This document shows, piece by piece, positions 1-10,761 of a stretch of 64,000 bases of DNA; within the stretch, counting starts at the first letter, position 1; each line of letters begins with the position of its first letter. The position numbers and the translations under genes are program-made. The notes beneath the pieces are model-generated. The model was not told where the DNA came from, did no database searches, and saw nothing but the letters and a program-made list of their open reading frames with translations. Origin of the DNA: Agriotes lineatus (taxonomy: Eukaryota; Arthropoda; Insecta; Coleoptera; Elateridae); assembly GCA_940337035.1 (NCBI GenBank), contig OW679203.1:72493061-72557060 (forward strand), read 5' to 3'.

Positions 1-235
1 TTCTTACGATGTCCTACTAGTGTTGTTGTTTTTCTGCCTTTTTCTTTCTGATCTACTTTCGTAATTGCAAGTTGCACTCCGCATTCTTCTTTGGTGAGGT
101 CGCTGTCGATGTAGATGTTGTTTGTTAGCTTCTTTTGTTTTAGAATTTCCCACCCTGGATATGGGTTTTCCACTAAAAGGTTTCTAAAAAGATGCTGATA
201 CCTGTATTTCAATCCAAAGTAAAAACCCTGCAATG

Positions 236-476
236 AAATGTTTTACACAATATTTGCTAAATGGCCGCCTCTGTTTTTGTGACAAATGATCATCCTTCTG
301 AGATATTTTTTCATCACGTTTTCGCATAATTGTGGCGCTATTTCACCAACAGTTCAAACATTGTCTTGGTGGGCTTGAATTGTTTGTAGATTATTGGCAT
401 AAACTTTGTTCTTTACGTAGCCCCAAAAGAAAAAATTAAGCAGTGTCAAATTGCACAATTTAGACCTCCAGTTGGT
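236..476 (-). pseudogene. Mariner/IS630-type transposase C-terminal relic
   Basis: Read on the minus strand, this segment gives the typical C-terminal end of an IS630-Tc1-mariner transposase. It shows LTLLNFFFWGYVKNKVYANN, then LQTIQAHQ, APQLCENVMKKY and NRGGHLANIV. In the family this corresponds to the stretch 'LTPLDFFLWGYVKxxVYxxxPxTIxxL...GGHLxDIxFH' around the third catalytic acid. Two in-frame stops are present (after QDNV and after ANIV). The N-terminal helix-turn-helix and the first two catalytic acids are not recognisable further upstream, and I see no inverted repeats. It is therefore a dead, 5'-truncated copy. The family call is confident; the exact clade is not resolved. Confidence 0.8.
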
Positions 477-1589
477 GGCTTTGAAATAATATATTTTAAT
501 TAAATTCTTGCGATTTCTATTCCTTGTTGCAGCGTATATCGTTTCATTTTTTAATTAGTATAGCTTGTAATTACCGGCTGTCAAGAAATCACACCTCTAT
601 GTTTGACAGTTAAGAATTCCGCGCAATTTAAAATTAAACCTCTCATTGGAAAATCCTATACTTTTCATTCATCTCTACCAAAGCAAATCTCAGTGTTTGA
701 ACCATTGCCACAACTTAATATTTCATTCAAATACGTATTTCAATTTCGTTAAACTATAATTTCAGCAAATCTGTTGTTGGACACTTATCTAGAAAGAATA
801 CGTGGTACGGGTTTAACTTGTAGGTAATAATAAAACGTGTAATATTTTTGAATTTTGTAATTCGTTATAAACTAGTTAATTTTTTTATTAGTAAGTACTA
901 TTAGTTACTTTCTAATTATAGATATAAGAGTATTTTTAAACAAACGTATAAACATTTTCATAACCAACTACAGATGCAACAAATTCAAAAATTGGTTTCA
1001 CAAGTATTAGATAGCAGTTTTGATCAATAGTACGAATGTTAGAACAATTTTATCACCATAAAAGTTTCAGGAATCACTGTCCAACATGAGAATGTAGTTA
1101 CACATTCCGTTTAATATAGTTCGAACATCTTCTTCTTTTGAAATAATAGCTTTATCTATGATGAGTGAGGGCTTCCATATGTTGTTGTATGTAAAGCTGC
1201 AGAGTGTAATACCTAAAAAATAAATAGTTAAATTAAGCAGGGAAAATTGTATAAAGTTCTATTAACAATTGTTCAAATATGAACCGAATATCTGTGCCAA
1301 AAACGCAATAATTTTGAAGTAAGTATAGATTTCTGGTTACACATTTCAGTTGCAGTTGAAAGTTTGTCAGTAGTGCATGATGTGTGTTTTATGGGAAACA
1401 AAAGTAAGCTTTTTCAGCTTTAAATATTCTCAATTTAGGCTGCTAATATAAAACTTTTTTCAAAGGTTTCACTGAGATAAAGTCAATATAGTTGTGGCAA
1501 GTTTAGGGTTAATTTTCTATTTTTATTAAGGTTGATAGTTTTGAAGAAAATGGCGGTCCAGTTTCCAAGCATGCATAGTCAACAGTATC
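477..1589. other. AT-rich DNA without a recognisable gene
   Basis: No reading frame in either strand carries a recognisable domain, and I see no clear repeat. The stretch is strongly AT-rich, with A and T runs. It may hold decayed flanks of the mariner copy at its left, but I could not find terminal repeats. Confidence 0.5.
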
Positions 1590-1808
1590 TTGCAGGCTCA
1601 AACACTTAACTTGGCCGAAACCCCTTTATCTAAAGCAAGTGTTTCAGGAAGCTTTATATCTCCTGAGCAGAGGCGAGGATACTCAAAATCTAAACCAAGA
1701 GTATCAAATAGAGGCCTAAGAAGGAGAGGCAAATGCATGATAACAGCAAACGCCCCAGAAACGTTGAAGATAGAAGAGAGAGCTATGCAGCTACAATCGG
1801 CTCGCTAA
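1590..1808 (+). pseudogene. Possible pogo/Tigger-type transposase C-terminal scrap
   Basis: A 72-codon open frame reads FISPEQRRGYSKSKPRVSN followed by GLRRRGKCMITANAPETL and KIEERAMQ. The order 'ISPEQ... PKxxPR ... RKxGKxxIxTxTPxxxxIEER' is what I remember from C-terminal tails of pogo/Tigger-like DDE transposases in insects. The DDE core itself is not seen upstream. A chance open frame of this size remains possible, so confidence is low. Confidence 0.3.
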
Positions 1809-2440
1809 ATAATTTTTATACATTAAAATCCAATTTTAGAGAGATCAGAAACGAAACGATCCAGAGATACGTCTATCTAATAAAGACCACACAATCTTGA
1901 GAGCTACCAAAGTTTTGAAACGTCCCATACTCACAGTTTTCCCATTTCGAAAACCTGATAGCAGGATCTTGCAGATATATTACGAGATGTGCATCCTCGG
2001 CAAGAAGGCCATAATGCAATTATCTGGCGCAGAAACCGGACACAATGACCAGTAGCAGTCTCTCTAAAAGGAGTTTCAGCCAGTCAAGAAGAAGCAATAT
2101 GTTAACCACACTGACGCAATGAAGAGATCTGATATAAGGACAGACAGGACAAGCAGCAAGATATTCGTATGCATATCGTAACGGCATTGCGTTCGAGCAT
2201 TCCGCGTCTATTATCCGCCTAGCCCATTTCAACCTTTCGAATCCAGGTCAGTAACTACGTTCTTTCGACTTCACCTATGAAAATGACTTTTCCATCACTC
2301 AATTTAGAAAAAGAAAGTAGGCAATAGCACAACTCAGTGATAAAAGTAATTACTTTCATTACTAGTGACGAAAGTAAAAATCCGTTTTTAAGGCAAGTTA
2401 ATAACAATGCCATTAAGAGGAAATTCAACGTTGTAAAAAG

Positions 2441-2580
2441 TAATATATTACACAACTTGTTATAAAAGTGTCATTGTTCAACTCGAAAACACTTTCAGCA
2501 CTCGCTAACGATCGTGTTGAAAATGTCTAGCTCGTTGAATAATGCAGCACTTTCATAACTTGTAGCGTAATACACTATTA
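2441..2580. repeat. Short palindromic (hairpin) element, centre CACTCGCTAACGATCGTG
   Basis: Imperfect inverted repeat of about 140 bp. The left arm (TAATATATTACACAACTTGT, AAGTG, AACTCG) is the reverse complement of the right arm (AACGAGC..., CACTTTCATAACTTGTAGCG, TAATACACTATTA). The arms are AT-rich and the centre is GC-richer with CACTCGCTAACGATCGTG. The element at 19351-19500 has the same plan and closely similar ends (AACTTGTAGAGTAATATACTA), so I take both as copies of one non-autonomous family. Confidence 0.6.
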
Positions 2581-2794
2581 TTCGCTAAGCCCTATTTAAA
2601 TAACAAAGCACGTTTAACTGTTAACACGCTAGTTGTTTTATTGCGCACTATATGTATTTGTGTATGCATGTATGTCAAGATTATTAAATTTTGTTAAAGA
2701 ATAAATAAAGAGTTGTTATCTACAACGTATTGTCATTTCCGAATGCTCTGGATGTTATTATTTAAAGCATAGTAACCATACCAACTTCGATTTG

Positions 2795-3400
2795 ATAGGT
2801 ATGAAGCTGAAGTGTTCGCTCAACATCTTGCTCAAATTTTTTCAATCACATACAATTAAACCAAATGGAGAAATCGATGAATTCCTAGATGCAATGCTCC
2901 AATTAATTATCCCTGTCCATTCTTAATTTTGCAAATAAAGAAATAGAGGAAAAAATAAAATACCTAAACAAGAAAAACGTCTGGCTAATGCTTCATTACT
3001 GATACGGTCTTATTTGAACTACCATAATATGCATTACCATTTATAAAGGTACAAACTCCCATTTCGCTTGAAAACAAAGTCCTGATTTATAAAATCATAC
3101 TTAAACATTTCAGCATACGGTCTAGAGTTAAAGGGATGTTATAGTATGCCCAATTTAAATAACACAAATATTCCGATATAAAGTTCTACGACAAATAATA
3201 GATGCACCATTGTAAGTATCGAACCAAACCCTTCCTACTGACATAAATAATTTTTTCGTAAAAGAAGAAGTTCATCAATGCACCCAAACCCCTATATCGA
3301 AACCCAAATGGAAACACCAGCTTTAAAACGTGTTAGAAAAATGCTTCTAGACTTGACAAGCAACCATTAATGTTTCCAGGGTAACGCAGGTAGACATGCC
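2795..3400 (+). pseudogene. Jockey-type LINE relic (reverse transcriptase edges)
   Basis: The left part reads AEVFAQHLAQIF, then (other frame) EIDEFLDAMLQL and EIEEKIKYLNKK, matching the start of a Jockey RT region ('AExFAEHLxxVF...EIxxxIxxLxxKKAPG'). The right part reads PISLENKVLIYKIILKH and MHHCKYRT, resembling the post-RT C-terminal portion ('WxLSxxNKLxIYKxILKPxW...VDAPWYVRN'). The RT core between them is missing, so the copy is internally deleted as well as frameshifted. It lies immediately 3' of the acyltransferase gene, in opposite orientation. The clade is inferred from remembered family consensus. Confidence 0.55.
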
Positions 3401-3488
3401 CCTTTAGGCCGCTGACCATAGAACTTATATGTAATATATCTAATAAATATTATATGAATCTTATAATTAAATTGTTCTGATTGTTAAT

Positions 3489-6355
3489 TTATGAGTTAAC
3501 TAAAAAACTAACAATGAGCTGTACAGAAGCTGCAAAATAAGGAGTTTGTAGAAAAATTTGTAAAAGAAAAGAAATATATTGTAAACAGACCGAAATAGAA
3601 AATGTATGTAGAAAGTTAACACAAACAAATAAATAAAAGTAGTTGCTAATATTTTTCTACAACACAATACACAGAAGTGTTTCTAACATACCTGCATATC
3701 CTTTATTAGCAGCAAAACCAACCATATCCTTGACTTTGTATTTGCCAAATACGGTAATGTTCGGCATACCGATCATATTCGTAACTCCTACTGCAGTGTA
3801 TAACGTTTCCTTAACCATCATCTCAATAGCTGGATAGGGAAGAATTGGAAGTACTGCATCCACAAACCAGTTGTATACCTTCAAGAATTATTACTAATAT
3901 TTTCCACAAATTACATTAAAAAAAGTAAAGTTCAGGGCACTTCATTCCACACGTAGGAATATGGCCTGAGACACGGCAAGTGAGGGTCGCCGAAATATCT
4001 TTTTCCGAAACCCAGTGAATCTGGCACACCACTGACGGCGTACTGGGTGATGTGGTTAGCATCACGCCTTCGACGACTGTCTTTTACTTTCCCTACTTCC
4101 ACAACTGTGGTTTTGGTACCCAATTTTTAAAGCGACTGGGTGGGCCGCCCGTCAGTTGCCACACGTGGAAATTGAACCCCGTACCGTGGCACCGCAGCCT
4201 AAGCTCCCCACCGCTCGGCCACGCTGGCGATCCATGAAAGCATAATACTCACCTCTCGCTCAGCACATTCCTTGAGAAGAAATCTTTCCCTCTTAAGAAA
4301 CTTTAACGCATCCACAACGCTTTGTGTATTTCCTGAACAAGAGACTCCGGTAGGAATCTTTCGCAAATAGCCAGAAAGAAGATTTTTGCAACTGACGCCT
4401 TCTTTCCGTATTTTATATAATCCTTGATCAGCTAGTCTAGGTAATTCGGGTACCGACACGACTTCAGCCACTAGGTATTCAGGTATTTGTTGCGATTGCT
4501 AAAACATAATACACGTTTAGGAATCGAAGGAATACTTTTAAATTTTAATTGGAAGAAAAATACAATTGGCAAACAACTCAGCTGAAATTGTAACAGTAGT
4601 ACTCGTACTCTACTTCTTTAGACTCGTTCCTGTAAGTAGTATAATGTGAGTTATGGAAGAGTTAACGGAATAATGGATAATACAGTATACTATGTTATAG
4701 GTTAAAACCCAGTTACTGTCTGCAACAGACTTAAAAAGTTGCCACTGCTAACTACCAGTGGAATGGGCAGGGTCTTAAACTGGAGGAACATCCGTTTGTT
4801 TGGGAAAGTCAAATCAGTCGGCACGGGCAAAATGCTTTTGTTATTTTCTAGGGCCCCACTATGGTTTTGAATGCCTGTGAAGAAGTGGAGGTCCCTCCAT
4901 AAAAGTGCTCAACCAGTGGAGTAGAACCTTATTTTATTTCTAAATCTTTGGAAATGCTTACTTAGCTGCAAAACACGAGAACTGCATTGCGCTTTACAAA
5001 TAAAAATAATACAGAAGAAAGCTCTGTTAAGGTAACATTCTTAATATTATGATATTTGAGCTTTGCAGCTTTGACAGCAACAAACGGTTTCCAAAAATCC
5101 AAAAACTGGGTATCGAATAAATTGCATTGATACTAAATAAAGTTTTAAAATGGTACAGTAAGAATAAAAACAGTAAAATTATATTTTATATTAAGTTCTA
5201 CATAGACTGTACATACCTCTCTACAGTAGTCGCTCAAGCTAACACTAAAGACAGCTAAGAGTATATCTTCGAATGAAGAGCCCGAAAATTTTCGTCTAAT
5301 TCTCTTCATTGCTGGCAGATACTGCTGAGATTCGTCAACAACGGCGCAAATATGTTTTCTAGTTGTCAGTCGAGGTCCATGTAATAAATTTGGCATGGTT
5401 TTTTGCAGCACAGAATTGAAAACAAGCTGCGCAGGCACAAGTGAAATAATACGGAGCTTCTTGATAAACTGCGTCACCTTGTTTGTCCATATGTCGATTC
5501 TCTTAGTATACAATGGCATTTCTTGTAACCTTGAATTAACTTCACCTGCGCCTTCCTCATCATCGGTAAACATTGCAATAACGCTTTTAAAGATGTGCAT
5601 TGCGTCCCCCAAAGTGTGGTGTCCCCTAAAGACCACCGGATATGATTTTGTGGAGCTATCTTGGCCTGCGTTTCCGTAGCTGATCGGCTGTGTACCAATT
5701 AACACCTCCCATAAGGCTTTGTTGCCTACTGGCAGAGGAGAATCGCTGTAATCACTCAGTATCTTTGTTAAGTCATCTAAAGTTATATCCCCTGTATGAG
5801 AAGATACAGGTTCCAGCATGTTCAAACAATCTTCAAAAGTCACCTCGTCTCTCAACAAATAGAAATATCCCCAGAACTTTTGAACAATTCCTAAGCTTTT
5901 GGGGCATTTTATAAATTTAGTTAGTAAAGTCTTCCGTATTGATTTCTTTGCGAAATCGTAAAAACATTCTGCATTACTTGCGTCATACTCGACTACGAAT
6001 ACGAAATGATATATAGCTCCCTTGGAAAGAGCAAAAATCACATCTGTGCCTTTAAGTAATCCACCGAACTTTCTTCCATGTCTTAATGAAAGAATAAGTG
6101 TTACTAGCTGGTGGTAAAGCATTAGCAAAGGTATAATTATTAGACGAACTGGTAAAGACGACAGCCACACTATTTGGAACAGTGTTACTCTAAAGAGGGT
6201 TGTTTTAGCTACTGCAAGTCTCTGAAATATTAGGGTGATTACTTGAAATTATTCATTTTAGAACATACTTGATATTCTTTATAATTCATCACACATATCA
6301 ACACAAAAAGAAGTCCCAATGTCCACTTCGTACAGCTTTCAAAGGTCCACTCCAT
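3489..6355 (-). CDS. Wax synthase/diacylglycerol acyltransferase-like O-acyltransferase (WSD type), 5 exons
   Basis: Exons on the minus strand: 6355-6269, 6221-5217, 4498-4253, 3878-3692 and 3529-3489 (stop TAA 3491-3489), together about 521 residues. Every junction has GT..AG and compatible phase: donors GTATGT at 6268, 5216 and 3691 and GTGAGT at 4252; acceptors TTTCAG, TTTTAG, TTGAAG and TTTGCAG. Exon 1 begins MEWTFESC and gives a hydrophobic segment (residues about 11-24), followed by a second hydrophobic stretch at the start of exon 2, so the enzyme is probably membrane-anchored. The acyl-transfer motif is FRGHHTLGDA in exon 2. The family norm is HHxxxDG; here the final Gly is Ala, while both His and the Asp remain. 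The C-terminal NMIGMPNITVFGKYKVKD fits the WSD C-terminal domain. The family esterifies acyl-CoA to fatty alcohols or diacylglycerol (waxes, storage or cuticular lipid). The last exon is short and least certain. Confidence 0.8.
3930..4232 (-). mobile_element. tRNA-derived SINE in the last acyltransferase intron
   Basis: On the minus strand the element starts GCGTGGCCGAGCGGTGGGG and continues to GGGGTTCAATTTCC about 50 bases later. These match the A box and B box of a Leu/Ser-type tRNA head (pol III internal promoter). A roughly 200-base tRNA-unrelated body follows. The same head would not fold as a functional tRNA because the arms are degraded and no 3' acceptor strand closes. It fills most of the 374-base intron 3879-4252 and starts only about 20 bases from the splice donor at 4252. 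Target-site duplications were not found. Confidence 0.65.
4499..5216 (-). other. Intron of the acyltransferase gene
   Basis: This 718-base intron separates the 335-codon second exon from the third. It contains no recognisable domain or repeat that I can name. Its donor is GTATGT and its acceptor is TTTTAG. Confidence 0.6.
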
Positions 6356-7084
6356 ATTGTAAATTGTAATCTAAAAAGTGTTTGAATTAGAAGAAAGTAT
6401 TGATGCATGCAGTTAAAGTAATCTATTTCTAATTTTAGCAACAAGAATATATACCGTGTATATATATTAAATACTCAAGATTTATCCGAACTTTCGTAAG
6501 AAATGTAAAGCTGTTGTTTCGTACTAATGCAACGTGTAGCATATAAAAATCAGATCCCTTGTTAGGGTCGATACCATTTAGTCTTGCCACAAAATTATGT
6601 GATAGTACTGAGTAATTGGAACGTACTACAAGTACATGAATGGTTAATCAAAAATCTAGTAAATGATTAAAGAAAAATAATGTAAAATATAATAGTTGAC
6701 TGACAGTTAACCGAGAACGCATCAATTTAATTCTGATAAATAGCTAAGGTGCAGTATTATCTTATCGCTAAAAGTCGGTAGTACAAAGAAAAATACAAAT
6801 ATATCCAACCGAAAAGTTTACCAAATCACAATACAGCAATACGGGAGTACCAATATTACAGTATAGTTGAAAACGTGCAAAAGAGTGCGTTTAAAACTAA
6901 CAATGAAATTTAGGATTGCTCTCAAATTAAAACAAATAAAAGTATAATATAATTAAAAGTTGTGAATACTTAAAAATACTGAATGGTACAAATTGACGGG
7001 AGATGAACAATTTGCATTGCGGAAATATTAATCGGTAATCTATTGTTAACTAATTATTACATAATTTTCTGGGCGATCTTCCAA
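6356..7084. other. Upstream region of the acyltransferase gene
   Basis: AT-rich sequence directly 5' of the start codon on the minus strand. I see no convincing TATA box with initiator that would fix a transcription start, and no coding signal. Confidence 0.4.
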
Positions 7085-8340
7085 AGAAAGCAAAATTAGT
7101 TACACTTAGGTGCAAAGCCGGCCGCCAGCTCAGCGATCGGAAGCGTGTAGCTCTTTAGGAATGAAACGGTAGAACAGTAATTAAATAAATGCGCAAGACG
7201 CCAACAAATAACTGCAAACGCACCCTGGTGTTTTAGCGAGAATTTGTAAACTTAATACCCAACACTATATTACACTTCCTGAGAGATAGCTCCAAACAAA
7301 AGTAATCAACCGTAACTAAACTCACCCTGCATACTGGCATAAAGATCATATAATTCCGGGTAAATATCATAGTACAGGTACAATTATCACATTACATGGC
7401 ATCAATCAGAATCGCAGGATCGCTCTAGATTAATTAAGTACATGCTGCAACATACTTATAGTCTTACAACACAGTACAGTAATGTTACAAATCGCTCAAG
7501 TTAAAAGAGGCGACTCCGCAAGCGACTTGGCCCGCAGAACTTCCTGGGCTCGATCTTGGAGGAAACTTAAACGCGGTTTCGGGCTCTCGGCCAATAAATT
7601 CGTGCGGCCGTACCTGGTGTTTTTCAGCGCGATCTGCAGCGCGACAGCGAGGTTGGGATACCAAATCAGGAGGTAAAACAACCCCCAAACGGGTCCTTCT
7701 TGTGCCCTAAGTAGGCGCTGGCAACAAGGGAAAAGCGGCTCCGCAAAGGTTCAACACCGTCCGCTCGCAAAACGCCTGCAGCGGTCGCCGTGGATACGGG
7801 AAACAATAGAGCATCGCACCTGATTCGGAGCGGCGATCGGGCCCCAAATTTCACTGCCTTACGTGAATTAAACCGGAGTTTAATACCTGGCACTGCTTGC
7901 TGTGAAAAAGGAAATATAAGTTTAACGATAGAATACACAACTACAGGGAGTCCTAGCGCGTCTAATTACTCACCCCAAATAACGATTCGGGCATATCAAA
8001 AAGCACGTGTTTGGAATTATAAAAAAATCCGCACAAGGCGTAGGAAAACTTCCTCTCGTAAGCTCGAAGCATCAAAGACACGAAAACGTGAAGGCTTGCA
8101 TTTCACCAATACGCAAAACTAACCAAAATCCTTATTAAACATCCCCAAAAGTTCTTGAATTGCTAAACCACCATACTGCTTGTTTTAAAGCTGCAAGCGG
8201 AAAGAACGCGTCGAAGACCACAATCGGCATTTCCAATATAAAAGCGCATCGAGGTTATCACAGCCAAGTGCAAACCTCGCGACGCGCGGAAAATACAATT
8301 CGAATTCGAATTTAAAAAGGCGGCGTAATCTAAACGTAAC
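7085..8340. other. GC-richer patch, unidentified
   Basis: The sequence is distinctly GC-richer than its surroundings, especially 7480-7900. Short open frames exist in several frames, including one of 110 codons on the plus strand at 7790-8122, but none carries a recognisable motif. A short phrase recurs: CCTGGTGTTTTAGCGAGA near 7223 and CCTGGTGTTTTTCAGCGCGA near 7612, suggesting a diverged repeat. A TATAAAA box lies at about 8238 on the plus strand. This could be an old LTR or LINE 5' region, but I cannot tell. Confidence 0.3.
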
Positions 8341-8671
8341 ACTATATCGAGATCACGATATTACTCATTAGCAGGTGGAAGCGCATTAAAAAAATAGCAT
8401 TACTTAATAGCTAATAGAAGGTTCCTCAGACGCCAAGTACTTAGTTCAGATTCGGTAGCGCAATTAATCCCGGAAAATGCCTCGAATTTAATTAAAATCA
8501 GCATCAATTCAACGGGTAAAAATAATTATTTACGCATGATTTTGTAATAGGAAAATAATTGAACTTAATTCAACAGAACTGATAAGTCACAAACTTGATG
8601 GAAAAGCCCAGATATTGAATTTCGAAAAGTAAGTTAAAGCTTGCGGAATTACATTACAAAAATCCAATTAT

Positions 8672-8933
8672 CTTCTCTTCTTCTTCTTCCTCTTAATATA
8701 GGCTGAAAGCCTGTTACTTCCGCAAAATGAGTGTGGTTTTATAAGCCATCTTAAGCCGCGGCCGGGGTAGGTGGCTAGTCTAACCCCTTGAATTAAGGAA
8801 GAATGCCCTCACAGGGGTCACGACCACCAAAGGTGTTCGTATGATGGCCGGAGAGAGTCCGGGTGTGGGCTCGAACCCACTACCTGCCGACTGCTGCGCA
8901 AGCACTTTACCAGCCGGCCACACGCTCTCTAAG
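8672..8933 (-). mobile_element. tRNA-derived SINE with 12-bp target-site duplication
   Basis: Read on the minus strand, the head contains GGCCGGCTGGTAAAGTGCTT (A-box like) and GGGTTCGAGCCC (B box), then a body ending in GAGGAAGAAGAAGAAGAG, a simple-repeat tail. The element is bounded by the direct repeat AAATCCAATTAT at 8660-8671 and 8934-8945. This is a clean target-site duplication of the kind made by LINE-driven retroposition. It differs in sequence from the SINE at 3930-4232, so at least two SINE families occur in this genome. Confidence 0.85.
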
Positions 8934-9030
8934 AAATCCAATTATAATACATTTAAATGAATAAAACCTACAGTTGTGGTACCTAAGACGCATTCAATTC
9001 GCCCAAAAATATTTTGGCAAAATGTTATAA

Positions 9031-9032
<2 letters not shown>

Positions 9033-9090
<58 letters not shown>
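9033..9090. repeat. (TA)n microsatellite, tail of the adjoining LINE
   Basis: About 58 bases of uninterrupted alternating T and A. It abuts the 3' end of the minus-strand LINE that begins at 9091, so it most likely started as that element's 3' microsatellite tail. It is likely length-polymorphic. Confidence 0.9.
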
Positions 9091-9094
<4 letters not shown>

Positions 9095-10420
9095 GGTATT
9101 CTACAACTACAGTCGTCTTCCCGTAGCCAAACGCCATCTGTTTCTATCCCTTGCCTCTTCTTGTTCCAATCCTCGTTTTTGCATCGATTTTCTCATTCCT
9201 TTATTCCAAGAGCCTCTCGGTCTCCCCCCCCCCCCCGTTTACGTCTCCCAGGTGGCGTCCATTGAAACATCTTTTTTGGTCATCTGTTTTCATCCATCCG
9301 AAGGAGGTGTCCGAACCATTTAAGACCTCTTATTTCGATTCTGTCTATTATAGTTTGCTAAGATTCCATTGCTCTTTTAATTTCGTCGTTAGTGATATCC
9401 ATCCCTCTAATTCTTTTTCGCCAATCATTTAAAGCACACTCTAGGTATATGTTGAAAAGAAGTGGTGATAGGCTACAGCCTTGTCTGAGGCCTTTTGTTG
9501 GATGTATAGGTTGTGATAGGGAACGTTTCCATTTTATATACGCTTTATTATTGTCATAGACAACTTTAATTATCTTTATAATTTGTAGGTAAACTTCTAA
9601 TTTTTCCATGGCCTCCCACAATTTGCCGCGGGGAATAGAATCATAAGCCTTCTCTAGATCTATGAACGCTGTCTCTTCATCCTTGTCCATTCGCTTTTTC
9701 GTCAACTGTTGTAATATAAACAGGTTGTCTACGCAAGATCTTCCTGACCTAAACCCACTTTGCTCTTCACTTATTTTATGTTCTATATTATTTTTCAACT
9801 TGCAATTTATTATTTTCCCAAAAAGTCTACTCATTGCGCTGTTTATGCTTAGCCCTCTGTAGTTACTTGTATCTTTCCTATCACCTTTCTTATAGATTGA
9901 TATTATATGTGATGTTTTGCACTGTTCCGGAATTTAATGTGATAGAATTATTAATGAGATGGCATATTCAACCAATCAGTTGATCACCTCCGTATTTTAT
10001 TAATTCCACCGAAATCCCACCTGTCCAGGCGATCTACCATTTTTTATTGTTTTAACTGCCTGTTGAACCTCTTCGACTGTCACAATTAGGTTCGTGTCTT
10101 CCAAACTGTGATCGGTAGGGTTGTATATTGTCCTAAATTGATCCCTATTCTCTGTCAAAAGTAGTTTATAATGTGTTTCCCACTCTTCCATTTTGATCGG
10201 TGTTATCTTATTTTTATTATTGTTAGTTTTTAGGCTTTTCAAGCATCTCCATACTTCGGTTGATCTGACCCCTCTTATCAGACTGTCAATTTCTTGGCAT
10301 TTTCTTTCCCAGGATAGATTTTTTCCTCTTTTATTTTTCGCCTTACCTGGCGATTCGTCTCCTTGTATTCCTGCCATAGCTCTGCTGTTTGATTCATTAG
10401 CCATTTATTATTTTTTTTAA
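9091..10420 (-). pseudogene. LINE (non-LTR retrotransposon) RT relic with internal deletion
   Basis: On the minus strand: ENRDQF.. and VEEVQQAVKTIKNGRSPG (region before RT) at 10404-10000; then EEQSGFRSGRSCVDNLFILQ, FIDLEKAYDSIPRGKLWEAM (motif A) and KGLRQGCSLSPLLFNIYLE (motif B) at 9834-9358. After a stop at 9358 the frame jumps directly to the C-terminal tail, with EIRGLKWFGHLLRMDENR and a degraded DRNRWRLATGRR-like end. The Y-x-D-D motif C and thumb are missing, so there is an internal deletion on top of 5' truncation. A 14-base C/G run lies at about 9223-9236. The clade is not assigned. The element ends in the (TA)n tail. Confidence 0.8.
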
Positions 10421-10542
10421 ATGTTATAAATAATAAGTTTAATTATATTTTAAAATTGCCCTCCACGGTAAGTTACTAATGATGTATCTGTAGTAGATCT
10501 TAAGTACAAAGCAAATCTGGTACTTGGAAGGATACATCAACA

Positions 10543-10761
10543 TTAACATAAAGCAAGAATTACATCACAAATAATTCCATTCTGCAGGTTATGTCGGAAT
10601 CCAGCATTTATACCTCGAATTGTTAAAGACAGACCTTCTGTTACGAGTCCCTGTATGTCATCGGGCAGATAGTGGATACCTAGAAGGTAGCCAAGTCCCA
10701 GTATAACTACAACGCCCAGCTTGCTGAAAGCCAAAAAGGGCATCGAAAGGTGGCTGTACAA
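10543..10761 (-). CDS. Possible orphan first exon of a membrane-anchored hydrolase-like protein
   Basis: A 72-codon minus-strand frame with coding-like composition reads MPFLAFSKLGVVVILGLGYL, then IHYLPDDIQG. This is a hydrophobic anchor followed by 'LPDDI'. The pattern recalls the N-terminus of arylacetamide deacetylase or neutral cholesterol ester hydrolase proteins ('YYLYxPLPDxIEEPWK'), but the resemblance is short and inferred. A candidate donor (GATGTAATT) lies near the end of the frame. No further exon is found downstream, where a LINE begins at 10420. It could be a gene remnant or a chance frame. Confidence 0.25.
   Translation of the reverse strand: MYSHLSMPFLAFSKLGVVVILGLGYLLGIHYLPDDIQGLVTEGLSLTIRGINAGFRHNLQNGIICDVILALC

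Noticed and set aside
3250..3330. Alternative last exon of the acyltransferase (minus strand, acceptor TTTAAAG)
   Set aside because: Its open frame does not match the phase-1 donor at 3691, and the region reads on the plus strand as a Jockey relic; the exon at 3529-3489 has the right phase and a better acceptor.
4199..4260. tRNA gene on the minus strand at the SINE head
   Set aside because: A- and B-box sequences are present, but the arms do not close into a complete cloverleaf and a long non-tRNA body follows, so it is a tRNA-derived SINE.
5395..5914. Plus-strand frames of 74-94 codons across the acyltransferase exon
   Set aside because: They are antisense shadows of the minus-strand exon with intact motifs and splice sites.
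7790..8122. 110-codon plus-strand frame in the GC-rich patch
   Set aside because: No recognisable motif, start context or splice structure; basic tail looks like translation of non-coding DNA.
8870..8933. tRNA gene on the minus strand with GGTTCGAGCCC
   Set aside because: It is part of an element with a simple-repeat tail and 12-bp target duplication; it is a SINE head.
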